Assembly (NCBI GenBank): GCA_040754815.1
Contig: JBFMBX010000004.1
Span: 1 to 64,000, forward strand
Length of the DNA stretch: 64,000 bases
Origin: Bellilinea sp040754815
GTDB lineage: Bacteria > Chloroflexota > Anaerolineae > Anaerolineales > Anaerolineaceae
Direction: 5' to 3'
Under the pieces are notes generated by a model. That model was not told the DNA's origin. It did not search any database and saw only the letters and a list, made by a program, of their open reading frames with translations. Of this stretch, positions 17,938-26,341 are shown in pieces (position 1 is the stretch's first letter; each line of letters begins with the position of its first letter). The translations under genes and the position numbers were made by a program.

Positions 17938-18900
17938 ATGGGCTTCAATCAGAAACCCTCAGGACGCCGCCCCAATCCCTCAGACCGGGGCGGCGGGCCA
18001 TCACCGGCTGATCGGCAGCCTGGTGCTGCGGTGCTGTACCCCCTGCCGCCGGAACTGGCCGGGCTGTACCGCTCAGCCAGCAAGGACAGCCTGAACCCGG
18101 CCGTGATCTTCGACCGCTTTGCCCCCGATCTGAGCAGGGCAGGGAATAGAAAGGAAGACTGGAAGAAGCAGGCACTTCAATCGGCTGCCGTCAAGCCCGA
18201 TACAAACGCGCTGGGCGCTTACCTGAGCCGCTGGCAGGCACTGGTGCAGGCAGCCGGGGCGCAGCCCTTTACCATGCAGACCGACTGGCGCTTCATCCCC
18301 GGTTTGGGGCGCAAGAGCGCGCTGGAAATCGGCTTCAATTTTCACCGTTACGGCTTCCCCTACCTGCCGGGTAGCGCGGCCAAGGGCATTGCCCGCACCT
18401 GCGCCCTGTTTGAACTGGCCGAAACCGTCCAATTGCCGGCCGAACCGTCCGACCTGCTCAATCAACTGGATCAGCTGTTGGCGCTGCCGGATGAGGAATT
18501 CGAGAAAGAAATTGACCGCAGACCGCATTGGTCAAAGCTGAAGGCTCATTCAGATCAGACGGCTCAATTCCGGGCCGTGTTCGGCACGCTGGAGCAGGCC
18601 GGCGGGGCGGTCTTCTTCGAGGCCATCCCGGCGGAGGCGTTCGCGTTGGAGATGGATATTATGAACCCCCACTACGGGCCTTACTATCAGGGCAAAGACG
18701 CACCGGCGGACTGGCATAATCCTGTGCCGGTTGCCTTTCTGACCGTGCCGGCCGGCAAGACCTTCCACTTTGCGGTCGGCTGGCGGCGCGGGGCAAGGCA
18801 GCCTGAACTGTGTGCTAAGGCCGCCGGGTGGCTGAAACAAGGCTTGAAAGACCTTGGAGCCGGGGCCAAGACCGCCGCCGGATACGGTTATTTTAAGTGA
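17938..18900 (+). CDS. cmr6: Cmr6 (Cas7-group type III-B subunit)
   Basis: Cmr6 is a Cas7-like filament subunit at the 3' end of the complex. The 320-residue protein has a Pro-rich N-terminus and then IGFNFHRYGFPYLPGSAAKG, the signature 'PGS-x-KG' RAMP loop. NPHYGPYYQGKDAPADWHNP and a C-terminal GAGAKTAAGYGYF close the fold. I chose ATG 17938 because GGAGAG lies upstream and it avoids overlap with cmr5; an in-frame start at 17905 lies inside cmr5. Confidence 0.94.
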   Translation: MGFNQKPSGRRPNPSDRGGGPSPADRQPGAAVLYPLPPELAGLYRSASKDSLNPAVIFDRFAPDLSRAGNRKEDWKKQALQSAAVKPDTNALGAYLSRWQALVQAAGAQPFTMQTDWRFIPGLGRKSALEIGFNFHRYGFPYLPGSAAKGIARTCALFELAETVQLPAEPSDLLNQLDQLLALPDEEFEKEIDRRPHWSKLKAHSDQTAQFRAVFGTLEQAGGAVFFEAIPAEAFALEMDIMNPHYGPYYQGKDAPADWHNPVPVAFLTVPAGKTFHFAVGWRRGARQPELCAKAAGWLKQGLKDLGAGAKTAAGYGYFK

Positions 18901-18907
18901 GAGATGC

Positions 18908-18950
18908 GGGCAGTCCCGCCCTGGCGGGGCTGCCCGACCCTAGTATTTTT
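18908..18950 (+). terminator. Strong hairpin between cmr6 and the Card1-like gene
   Basis: A 13-bp stem with one G-T wobble (18908-18920 pairing with 18923-18935) and a 2-nt loop begins 8 bp after cmr6. A five-T run follows about 10 nt downstream (18946-18950). It probably acts as a partial terminator or an mRNA-stabilising structure, lowering expression of the nuclease and ring-nuclease genes relative to the Cmr complex. Confidence 0.7.
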
Positions 18951-18981
18951 CGATCAACCCTGTCTTACAAGGAATGTTGAC

Positions 18982-19908
18982 ATGAATCTGGTATGCCTGA
19001 TCGGTGAACAACCCATCCCCAATCTGCTGCCCATTCTGCACCTCAAAGCCGCTCGGGTGCTGCTGGTGCATACCGGCAACGAAGGCAGCCGCAAAGCAGC
19101 CACCCGCCTGCAAAAATTATGCGTGGATAAACAAATCCGCGCCGACTTGCTGGATGTGGGGGATGCGTATCGTCTGGAGCAGATCTACCAGAAGATCCAC
19201 GAAAAGGTGGCTGCTCAGCCGGAAGGGGAGTGGTGTTTCAACCTGACCGGCGGCACCAAGTTGATGTCGCTGGCGGCCATGCAGGTTGCTGCCGATTTGA
19301 ACCGGCCCTGCGTCTATTACCAGACCGAGGCGGAACGAGACCAGCGGGTAGGCAAACTGCTCTACTATCGCTTTGACCCGCACGGCCGGCTGGTGGAAGA
19401 CCCGCCGCGCGGGGAGATTCTGAAACCGTTGCTGACGCTGGATGACTACCTGCGCGCTCATCTGGACGGCTACACTTTGAAAGCGGTAGATAAAAACAAC
19501 AGCGGCAGTTTGTTGGAAAAGGCGGTTTATCAGGCGTTGCAGCCGGAGGTAGATGAGATTTCGCAAGGGATTCAGCCGCAGGGGGTCAAGGATCAGATTG
19601 AAATTGACCTGATGATCCGCATCGGCAATCAGGTGGGGGTGATCGAGGTCAAGACGGGCGGCGAAGGCAGCGGCAAACATGCTGTAGATCAGCTGACCAC
19701 GACCGCAGCACGCGAGTATCTGGGCACCTACGCTGCCCGCTTTCTGGTCACCCAGCAGGCGCGCGAGGATCGTTACAAATCCCTTGCCAGCGCGCTGCGG
19801 GTGGAAGTGATTGAATTGCGGGAATATAACGGCCGCGGCCGTCTTTCGGAATTGGACAGAAAAACTCTGCTGGACAAAATTCAGCAAAAAATGCCCAGAC
19901 CCAAATGA
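18982..19908 (+). CDS. card1: Card1/Can2-like CARF nuclease (DUF1887)
   Basis: Proteins of this family bind cyclic tetra-adenylate through a CARF domain and then cut nucleic acids with a PD-(D/E)xK domain, giving dormancy or abortive defence. The 308-residue product has a CARF region (MNLVCLIGEQPIPNLLP; FNLTGGTKLMSLAAMQ near 90-105, the family's TGGTK ligand loop) and a C-terminal nuclease core EIDLMIRIGNQVGVIEVKTG (Asp...Glu-x-Lys near 205-220). All three catalytic positions are present. I chose ATG 18982 because AAGGA lies 9 bp upstream; a longer frame from 18904 lies in the hairpin. It appears to be the only auxiliary effector nuclease of this type III locus. Confidence 0.88.
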   Translation: MNLVCLIGEQPIPNLLPILHLKAARVLLVHTGNEGSRKAATRLQKLCVDKQIRADLLDVGDAYRLEQIYQKIHEKVAAQPEGEWCFNLTGGTKLMSLAAMQVAADLNRPCVYYQTEAERDQRVGKLLYYRFDPHGRLVEDPPRGEILKPLLTLDDYLRAHLDGYTLKAVDKNNSGSLLEKAVYQALQPEVDEISQGIQPQGVKDQIEIDLMIRIGNQVGVIEVKTGGEGSGKHAVDQLTTTAAREYLGTYAARFLVTQQAREDRYKSLASALRVEVIELREYNGRGRLSELDRKTLLDKIQQKMPRPK

Positions 19909-19932
19909 TCCGTAAAGGGGGGATTGTTAAGA

Positions 19933-20331
19933 ATGATTATCGTTAATTTTTCGCATCCGCTTTCAGAGCCGCAATTAAAACAGGTCGAAGAACTCACCGG
20001 CCAGCCGATTGAAAAGGTGATCGAGATCCACAGCCAGATCAACCCGCAGCAGCCGTTGGAGGATCAGGTGCTGCGGATGGTGGATCAGGTGCCGCTTTCG
20101 CCGGCCGAGTGGCAGACTGCCCCCATCCTGATCAACCCGCCTTCATTAAACTTTACGGCGGTTTTGATGGTAGCCGACTTGCACGGACGGATGGGTTTCT
20201 TCCCGGCTTTCTTGCGCCTGCGGCCGGTGGAAGGTGCCATCCCGCCGCGCTTTGAGGTGGCCGAGATCCTCAATTTGCAAAGCATTCGCGATAAAGCGCG
20301 TTTGCGCCGCGCGGAGCAGAAAGAAGAATGA
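19933..20331 (+). CDS. csx15: Csx15-like protein, putative ring nuclease
   Basis: The 132-residue protein begins MIIVNFSHPLSEPQLKQVEE and has WQTAPILINPPSLNF, ADLHGRMGFFPAFLRLRPV and FEVAEILNLQSIRD, a pattern I recognise from Csx15 proteins of type III loci. That family has been proposed as ring nucleases that degrade cyclic oligoadenylates; my assignment rests on recalled family patterns. I chose ATG 19933 because AGGGGGG lies about 11 bp upstream; a TTG at 19924 is less likely. It lies between the Card1-like gene and cas6 and overlaps cas6 by 4 bp, consistent with an off-switch for Card1. Confidence 0.75.
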   Translation: MIIVNFSHPLSEPQLKQVEELTGQPIEKVIEIHSQINPQQPLEDQVLRMVDQVPLSPAEWQTAPILINPPSLNFTAVLMVADLHGRMGFFPAFLRLRPVEGAIPPRFEVAEILNLQSIRDKARLRRAEQKEE

Positions 20332-21326
20332 CGGACGTGCCTGCTGTTTTTCCGCTGACCGCCTTGCGCCTGCGCTTTGACTGCCGCGCCGTCACCGATC
20401 TCGATCTGGGCGGGCTGCGCGCCGGCATGCGTCTGCGCGGCGCATTATTGAACGTAATGAACCGCTCGATTTGCGCGCTGTCACCCTTCCCGCCGCCGGA
20501 ACGGCTGCGGATCGACCCCCGCCATGTGCAGGACTGCCCGGTTTGCTGGCTGCAACTGTATGAGCCGCGCTCGGGTCAGGTGCGGCGCGCCTTTGCATTA
20601 CAGCCCCCGTTACAAAGCCCTGCGCGCTTACCCGCCGGCACAGATTGTTCTTTTGCCATCACGCTGCTGGGAGAGGGCTGTGACTACCTGCCATACTTTG
20701 TTCTGGCCGTGCGGGAGATCGGTGAAGTGGGCGTGGGCAAGGGGCGCGGGCGATTTCAGGTGCTGGGGGTGTTTGCCGAACATGCGGACGGCAGTAGTGC
20801 GGTGATCTGGCAGGCGCAGCAGGGGGTTTTACGGCCTTCCCAACGTCTGATGACCCATGCAGACATCACCGCCGCGGCGATGCAGCGGATTCCGGTGCAC
20901 CTGAACGGCAACGGCCGGCTAAGTCTGGCTTTTCTCACCCCACTGCGGATTATTAATGAAGACCGTCTGCTGAAAACGCCCCGTTTTGAAGCCGTCTTCG
21001 ATGCGTTGCTCAAACGGCTGGACGAACTGGTCGATTTGTATGCGGGCGGCTATCAACGCCCGTATGATGAGCGAGTACGGCTGCGCCAGTTAGCCCGCCA
21101 GGTGGAACTGGTCGAGAATCAGACCGAATGGGTGGAACTGTCCTCTTCTTCCAGCCGCACCGGACGTGAGACGTGGATCAGCGGTCTGGTGGGGCGGGCA
21201 GTGTATCAGGCACCTGCACAGGTGTGGGATGAATTGATGGAATGGTTGGCATGGGCGGAGATCGTGCAGGTTGGCAAGGATACGGTAAAGGGAAACGGGG
21301 TTGTGAGGGTGATAAACAGTTTTTAA
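20328..21326 (+). CDS. cas6: Cas6 pre-crRNA endoribonuclease
   Basis: Cas6 cuts the array transcript inside each repeat, leaving the 8-nt 5' handle. The 332-residue protein is a tandem RAMP fold of the larger Cas6 type: LRLRFDCRAVTDLDLGGL near the start, a Cys pair CPVCWLQLY near residue 67, GEVGVGKGRGRFQV, and the C-terminal Gly-rich loop VGKDTVKGNGVVRV. Its ATG overlaps the csx15 stop codon. No second cas6 occurs in the type I-B operon, so this enzyme presumably serves both systems. Confidence 0.9.
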   Translation: MTDVPAVFPLTALRLRFDCRAVTDLDLGGLRAGMRLRGALLNVMNRSICALSPFPPPERLRIDPRHVQDCPVCWLQLYEPRSGQVRRAFALQPPLQSPARLPAGTDCSFAITLLGEGCDYLPYFVLAVREIGEVGVGKGRGRFQVLGVFAEHADGSSAVIWQAQQGVLRPSQRLMTHADITAAAMQRIPVHLNGNGRLSLAFLTPLRIINEDRLLKTPRFEAVFDALLKRLDELVDLYAGGYQRPYDERVRLRQLARQVELVENQTEWVELSSSSSRTGRETWISGLVGRAVYQAPAQVWDELMEWLAWAEIVQVGKDTVKGNGVVRVINSF

Positions 21327-21465
21327 AACAGGTACTATTATTTAGTGTCAATAAGTCATAATACAGTTCTAAGGGCAGGGGAGGGGAGTTGAACAAAATG
21401 AATATAAAGAAAACCTTTAATCTAGTATTACTTTTATAACTAATATTTCAGTATAAATGTACAGA

Positions 21466-21493
21466 TTGTAAAGAAAATCTATAGTGCTATAAT
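21466..21493 (+). promoter_or_regulatory. Sigma-70-type promoter of the surface-protein gene
   Basis: TTGTAA (21466-21471) and TATAAT (21488-21493) are separated by 16 bp, 37 bp before the start codon at 21530. A clear AGGGGG ribosome site follows. The 203-bp AT-rich gap after cas6 holds nothing else I can support. Confidence 0.6.
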
Positions 21494-21529
21494 TGAATAC
21501 ATCATTATTCTCTGTAAAAAGGGGGAAAA

Positions 21530-24397
21530 ATGAAAACACCAAAACACAAATCCTTGGTGGTATTTTGGATTATGATTTTAATGCTGGTTACATCGGCTGC
21601 GACACCGCTCTCGCCGAGCCAAATATTCAATACCGCCCAAACGCTTTCTTTATCAGGGCGAGTTACAGACGATTTGGGCAATGGTATCGAGGGGGTAACT
21701 ATTACTGTGGTTTATGACCCCCTGCGGATTTTCTTACCCCTTCTTACCCGCCAAGGTTCAGCTGGAAGCACTGTTGTGTCTTCTTTGACGGAGTCGGGAC
21801 AAAATTTTTATACTGTCATGACAGATAATAATGGATTTTATTCGCTGGATTCTTTGCCTGCTGGTCGCTACCTAATCTCGGCTCATAAAAATGGGCAAGA
21901 TTTTACCCCTATTTCTTATACGGTGACCTTGCCTTCCAGTGAAAGTGAATATAACTTCCAAACAATAACAATTCCAACCGTTTATTCGGCAGGCACAATC
22001 AATCTATCCGAAGAAACTTTGGATGAATTAACCTCTATTTCTGCGGATGGTTGGACTTTTACATTTGCTTCTCAGACCCAAGAAATTGCGGGATTAAAAC
22101 CGGGGGATGTAATTATTGGTGGAATTACACCGCTTACTCCGGATGGGTTTTTAAGAAGGGTGATTTCGATTTCAAGCAATGGAGACCAGCGAATTATTTT
22201 GACAGAATCGGCCATGTTGGAGGATGCATTTGAAAGCCTGTCAATTCATTATACGCAGCAACTCACTCCCGAGCAGGTTCAAAACTTTACTGACATACCG
22301 GGAATAACGCTTTTAGATGAGCCTTCGGGTTTGGAAAATCTTGATTTCAAATTTTCCATGAATAATGCAGTTTTATACGATCAGGATAATAACCTATCTA
22401 CAACGGGGGATCAGGTTGTTGCGAATGGATTACTCACCGTCAGCCCTGAGATAGAATTTCGAATCCGTATCGAGAATGGTTCATTAGAAGAATTGTATTT
22501 CACTTCTTCAATGAGTGTTGAAACGGGGTTCTCAGTCAGTTCCCTGATTAGTTTGACTGCTCTTTCAGCAGAGAAATCCCTGGCTCCAACTATCCATCTT
22601 GGTGCAATTCCCGTTGGACCATTGGTATTAAAACCTGAGCTTGATCTGATTGCGGGCATCTCAGGAAGTATATTTACAGGAATTTCAACTTCCATTACTA
22701 ATTCTACGACGTTCACCGCCGGTTTATGGCATGTGAATCATCAAAATCACAATCTAAGCCAGTTCACCACTAATTTTTCTTATTCCCCCCTGAATTTCCA
22801 AAATGGCCTATCCTTTGATGCGTTTGTCGGACCAAAAGTATCCATTAAGATCTATGGGGTTCTAGGCGGATATGTAAAACCTGGCATTGGATTGAATCTA
22901 ACCATTGCTCCCGCAGCGGACCCGTGGCTTGCCTTGAGCGGTGGTTTGTCGGTTTCTGTTGGTGCAAGTGTGACACTGCCAATTATTAATAAGGATTTGT
23001 TAGATGTGCAATTTGGAGCTATTAATTATTCCATCAACCTTTATTCACTTTCTAATAACCCCAACCACCAGCCAATTCCACCGTCCAATCCATCTCCTTC
23101 GGATGGAATCAACGATCTGAATTTAACAATTTTATTGGGGTGGGATGCAATTGATGCGGATGGCGATTCTTTAGTTTTCGATGTGTATTTCGATGCAGAC
23201 AATCCAACTCCTACCTCCATCGTTGCTGATCATACTTCCAGTTTCAATTACAATCCTGGAACTTTAAGGGTGAATACAACCTATTACTGGCGGGTAATTG
23301 CCTTCGATGAGCATGGTTTATATTCAGCTGGTCCGGTATGGAGTTTCACCACGGGCAATGGGGGTCTTCCTCCTGCTTCTTTCAAAAAGTTATCTCCTGC
23401 CAATAGTTTGGTGATAAATGCAGGAAACGTAGTACTTGACTGGGAACCTAGCATTGGGGCAGCGGCTTATTCTTATTGTGTTGATAATACCAATGATAAT
23501 TATTGCTCGAACTGGATATCCACTGGAATAAATCACCAGGTTTCAATTCAAGGATTAAATGAAAATACGATTTATTACTGGCAGGTGAGGGCAAGCAACA
23601 GTACAGGGGTGACATATGCCGATGGAAATGCAAATGCCTATTGGAAATTCAATTCAGGGGATGATGTAATCGTTCCGGGGGAGATGGTGTTAATACCTGC
23701 TGGAGAATTTCAAATGGGCTGTGACCCTGCTCATAACTACTATACCTGTAGCCTAACGCGAGAACTACCGTTACATACCGTAAATCTGAGCGCTTATTTG
23801 ATTGATAAATACGAAGTAACAAACACCCAATATGCAGAATGTGTTTCTGCCGGTGTTTGTACACCTCCCTCGCGTATTGATTCCCAGACTCGTCCTTCTT
23901 ACTATGGCAATAATACTTATGCAAATTATCCGGTCATTTATGTAGATTGGAATCAGGCAAATACTTATTGCGTTTGGGCGGGTAAACGCTTACCAACTGA
24001 AGCCGAATGGGAAAAGGCTGCGCGAGGCGCTACGCCACGTGCTTTTCCTTGGGGTGATCTACCTCCTGATTGCACCCTGGCAAACGCAAATGTCGGCGGT
24101 AGTGTTTGTGTGGGCGATACGAATGCAATTGGCAGTTATCCTTATGGGGTTTCGCCGTATGGTGTGTTGGATTTAGCCGGTAATGTCGAGGAGTGGATAA
24201 GTGACTGGTATGATGCGAATTATTATGCAAGTTCACCGGCCAATAATCCCAGCGGTCCAGCAAGTGGGACAGAAAAAGTAATCAGGGGTTTGGGATGGGC
24301 GAGCCAATCCTTTTATTTACGGACAGCATATCGTGGATGGGAAACGCCTTCGACAAGATCTGACACTCTTGGTTTCAGGTGCGCTGACACTCCATAA
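21530..24397 (+). CDS. Exported multidomain protein with degenerate FGE/SUMF1-type domain
   Basis: The 955-residue protein has an N-terminal signal or anchor segment (VVFWIMILMLVTSAATP). A carboxypeptidase-regulatory-like beta domain follows (about 40-150, LSLSGRVTDDLGNGIEGVTI), then a long beta-rich region of unknown type and two fibronectin-III-like modules (about 515-705, each with TYYWRV or IYYWQVR). The C-terminal 240 residues form an FGE-sulfatase-type fold (MVLIPAGEFQMGCD, IDKYEVTNTQYAECV, RLPTEAEWEKAARG, LDLAGNVEEWISDWY, LGFRCA). The two cysteines used by true formylglycine-generating enzymes are missing in the SFYLRTAYRGW segment, so catalysis is unlikely and a binding or surface role is inferred. 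The gene is clearly more AT-rich than its neighbours, suggesting separate acquisition. Confidence 0.8.
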   Translation: MKTPKHKSLVVFWIMILMLVTSAATPLSPSQIFNTAQTLSLSGRVTDDLGNGIEGVTITVVYDPLRIFLPLLTRQGSAGSTVVSSLTESGQNFYTVMTDNNGFYSLDSLPAGRYLISAHKNGQDFTPISYTVTLPSSESEYNFQTITIPTVYSAGTINLSEETLDELTSISADGWTFTFASQTQEIAGLKPGDVIIGGITPLTPDGFLRRVISISSNGDQRIILTESAMLEDAFESLSIHYTQQLTPEQVQNFTDIPGITLLDEPSGLENLDFKFSMNNAVLYDQDNNLSTTGDQVVANGLLTVSPEIEFRIRIENGSLEELYFTSSMSVETGFSVSSLISLTALSAEKSLAPTIHLGAIPVGPLVLKPELDLIAGISGSIFTGISTSITNSTTFTAGLWHVNHQNHNLSQFTTNFSYSPLNFQNGLSFDAFVGPKVSIKIYGVLGGYVKPGIGLNLTIAPAADPWLALSGGLSVSVGASVTLPIINKDLLDVQFGAINYSINLYSLSNNPNHQPIPPSNPSPSDGINDLNLTILLGWDAIDADGDSLVFDVYFDADNPTPTSIVADHTSSFNYNPGTLRVNTTYYWRVIAFDEHGLYSAGPVWSFTTGNGGLPPASFKKLSPANSLVINAGNVVLDWEPSIGAAAYSYCVDNTNDNYCSNWISTGINHQVSIQGLNENTIYYWQVRASNSTGVTYADGNANAYWKFNSGDDVIVPGEMVLIPAGEFQMGCDPAHNYYTCSLTRELPLHTVNLSAYLIDKYEVTNTQYAECVSAGVCTPPSRIDSQTRPSYYGNNTYANYPVIYVDWNQANTYCVWAGKRLPTEAEWEKAARGATPRAFPWGDLPPDCTLANANVGGSVCVGDTNAIGSYPYGVSPYGVLDLAGNVEEWISDWYDANYYASSPANNPSGPASGTEKVIRGLGWASQSFYLRTAYRGWETPSTRSDTLGFRCADTP

Positions 24398-24524
24398 TGG
24401 GTAAATAAAAAAGCGTTGAGAGAAGGTAAAAAGCAATATATAACATTTATACCCAAGATAAGATATATTATATTGGGCTATAAATATACTATTTTTATGT
24501 CCCCTAACAGGATTTCTGGTTAAT

Positions 24525-24908
24525 TCATTTGCTATAAAATTGCAAAATAACTTGCACTGCTAGAACAGGCATAATGTAGATTAGACTCATCAACAGATTG
24601 GTATTTTGGTTCAATCCAAGGGGTTCTGCCAGCAACATGACCACCCCTACCCCACTATACCCAGCCAAAAAACAGAGCCAGACGACGCCATGTTTTAAAT
24701 GGTTTCTTAGAACAACCCAACCCCCTATAGCCGATCCCAGGGGATGCATAATAATTACCATTAAAATACCATAAATCAGGTCTTCCCACCCCGAACGGCT
24801 TTGATGATTGACCATCAAAAATAATCTTAAGATTAATAAGCCAAAAAACACAAATACAATGCTACCGATAATGCTGCCGGCAAGACTCGGAATGATACGT
24901 TTCAACAT
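24525..24908 (-). CDS. Small four-helix membrane protein, unknown function
   Basis: This 127-residue protein has about four hydrophobic helices (SLAGSIIGSIVFVFFGLLIL; LIYGILMVIIMHPLG; VVWLCFLAGYSGVGVVMLL; SLIYIMPVLAVQVILQF) and few charges. Its ATG overlaps the end of the six-hairpin glycosidase gene by 7 bp, so it is the last gene of the lacZ operon. No family is recognised. The 127 bp between it and the convergent surface-protein gene are AT-rich without a clear terminator. Confidence 0.65.
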   Translation of the reverse strand: MLKRIIPSLAGSIIGSIVFVFFGLLILRLFLMVNHQSRSGWEDLIYGILMVIIMHPLGSAIGGWVVLRNHLKHGVVWLCFLAGYSGVGVVMLLAEPLGLNQNTNLLMSLIYIMPVLAVQVILQFYSK

Positions 24909-26338
24909 TTAGAAACCACAATTTCAATCGAACATTGGCCAACTGCTTTGGAAGAAATAAAAGGTGAAGTTTCCTTTCCATCTATTTTACATGAGATGAT
25001 GTTTGTTCCTTTTCCTTTCACATGTATATTCAAAAGAGCATTTCTGAATGGTAAATTTTCAATTTCAATCCAGGAACATCCATCCGGAAGGTAAGGCTTA
25101 ATACGCAAACCATGAACATCAAACCCTAAACCCAGCAAACCAAATAAAACCAGCCGCAGGTAACCGCTGGCACTCCAGCTCTGGCGTGCGCAGGATATCC
25201 ACTCCCAGCCACTGGTGCCCTTGCCGGCTTCCTGCAATCCCCCGTAGATTTCGCCGGTCACCGGATGATAAATTTCGGCACACTGCGCGTAGCGATTGAA
25301 CATATCGGTCAAATGATTGAATTCCTCGTTGAATATGTCGTAGTGGCCGTATTTGAGCGCGGCTTCGGCCCAGAAGGCGTTGATGAACGGCCAGATTGTG
25401 CCGCTGTGCCGCCCAAAACCGCCCCTCTCGGCGTAGCGGGCAAAGGTTGGCCAGACGCAAGAGATTCCATGTGGGGTGCGCTCTATGTTTTGCAGAATCG
25501 AGCGGGCCTGTTCCCGGGTGGCGAGGTCAAATAACAGCACAAAAGCGTGCCCCAGCCCTTCCTGGGCTTCGCAGCGTCCTTCCTCATCCAGCAGGTAGTC
25601 GAAACGTCCGCTGTGCGGGTTCCAGAAACGCCGCTGGATGTTCTGGCGCAGCCGTTCGGCGGCGATTTCATCCTGCGGGTCGGGTGGCAGGCCGAGTTCA
25701 GCCGCCATGCGCGGCAGGGTGTAGTAAACCTGCGCGTAAATACAGTTGGTCGAAAGCGTCATCATCGGGATGCCGTAGCCGCGCCCGGCTTTTTTGTGTG
25801 GGTTGAATTTGACCCAGTCAAGAATTGAACTGGTGCCGCCGGGTGAGTAGCGGTCGGGGTAGGCTGCCACCCCGTCACCGTAGACGGCAGGCCCGCGGAA
25901 CAGCCCGTAGTGAGGGTCGTATTCCTCATCTTCAAAACGGCGCAGGCTGTTGCGTGTGGCGCGGTAACCGATGCTCAGGGTGTCCCGATCGCCGCTGTAT
26001 AGATAATAAGTCCACAATCCCAGCGCCCATATGATCGCATCCCAGTACTGCCCGCCGATGGACACCTCACCGTCACGCTCTTCCAGCACGGAAAGCAGGG
26101 TGTTGCGCGCCACCTGCGGATGAGTCAACCCCAGACCGTTCCAAACGTTGATAGCTGCGTCGCGCGTCCAGGGTGTGTCGTAGTCTAGCCCGGCCAGCAA
26201 TACCGGCAGGTGTTGATCTCCTACCGGGAAGGGTTGGATATTGCCTAGCAAATCACCGGTGGCGATACGGTAGGCACGCTCCACTGCCGGCAGGTTGCAG
26301 CGCAGGGGTGGAAAAGCAGGGACTTCCATTAAAGCCAT
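24902..26338 (-). CDS. Six-hairpin (alpha/alpha)6 glycosidase, GH63/debranching-like
   Basis: The 478-residue protein has the repeating helical pattern of six-hairpin glycosidases. Landmarks are YDTPWTRDAAINVWNG (Arg-Asp near residue 60), GQYWDAIIWALG, GGTSSILDWVKFNPHKK, TIWPFINAFWAEAALKYG and SGWEWISCARQSWSASGYLRLV. It resembles amylo-1,6-glucosidase, GH63 and related trimming enzymes, but the exact family and substrate cannot be set from the sequence alone. No signal peptide is visible, so it is probably cytoplasmic. It starts 3 bp after the beta-galactosidase stop codon; I chose ATG 26338 rather than the adjacent TTG. Confidence 0.75.
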   Translation of the reverse strand: MALMEVPAFPPLRCNLPAVERAYRIATGDLLGNIQPFPVGDQHLPVLLAGLDYDTPWTRDAAINVWNGLGLTHPQVARNTLLSVLEERDGEVSIGGQYWDAIIWALGLWTYYLYSGDRDTLSIGYRATRNSLRRFEDEEYDPHYGLFRGPAVYGDGVAAYPDRYSPGGTSSILDWVKFNPHKKAGRGYGIPMMTLSTNCIYAQVYYTLPRMAAELGLPPDPQDEIAAERLRQNIQRRFWNPHSGRFDYLLDEEGRCEAQEGLGHAFVLLFDLATREQARSILQNIERTPHGISCVWPTFARYAERGGFGRHSGTIWPFINAFWAEAALKYGHYDIFNEEFNHLTDMFNRYAQCAEIYHPVTGEIYGGLQEAGKGTSGWEWISCARQSWSASGYLRLVLFGLLGLGFDVHGLRIKPYLPDGCSWIEIENLPFRNALLNIHVKGKGTNIISCKIDGKETSPFISSKAVGQCSIEIVVSKC

Positions 26339-26341
26339 CAA

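Noticed and set aside
21530..24397. Diversity-generating retroelement target (FGE/C-type-lectin fold)
   Set aside because: No reverse transcriptase, template repeat or adenine-biased variable repeat is present in the window.
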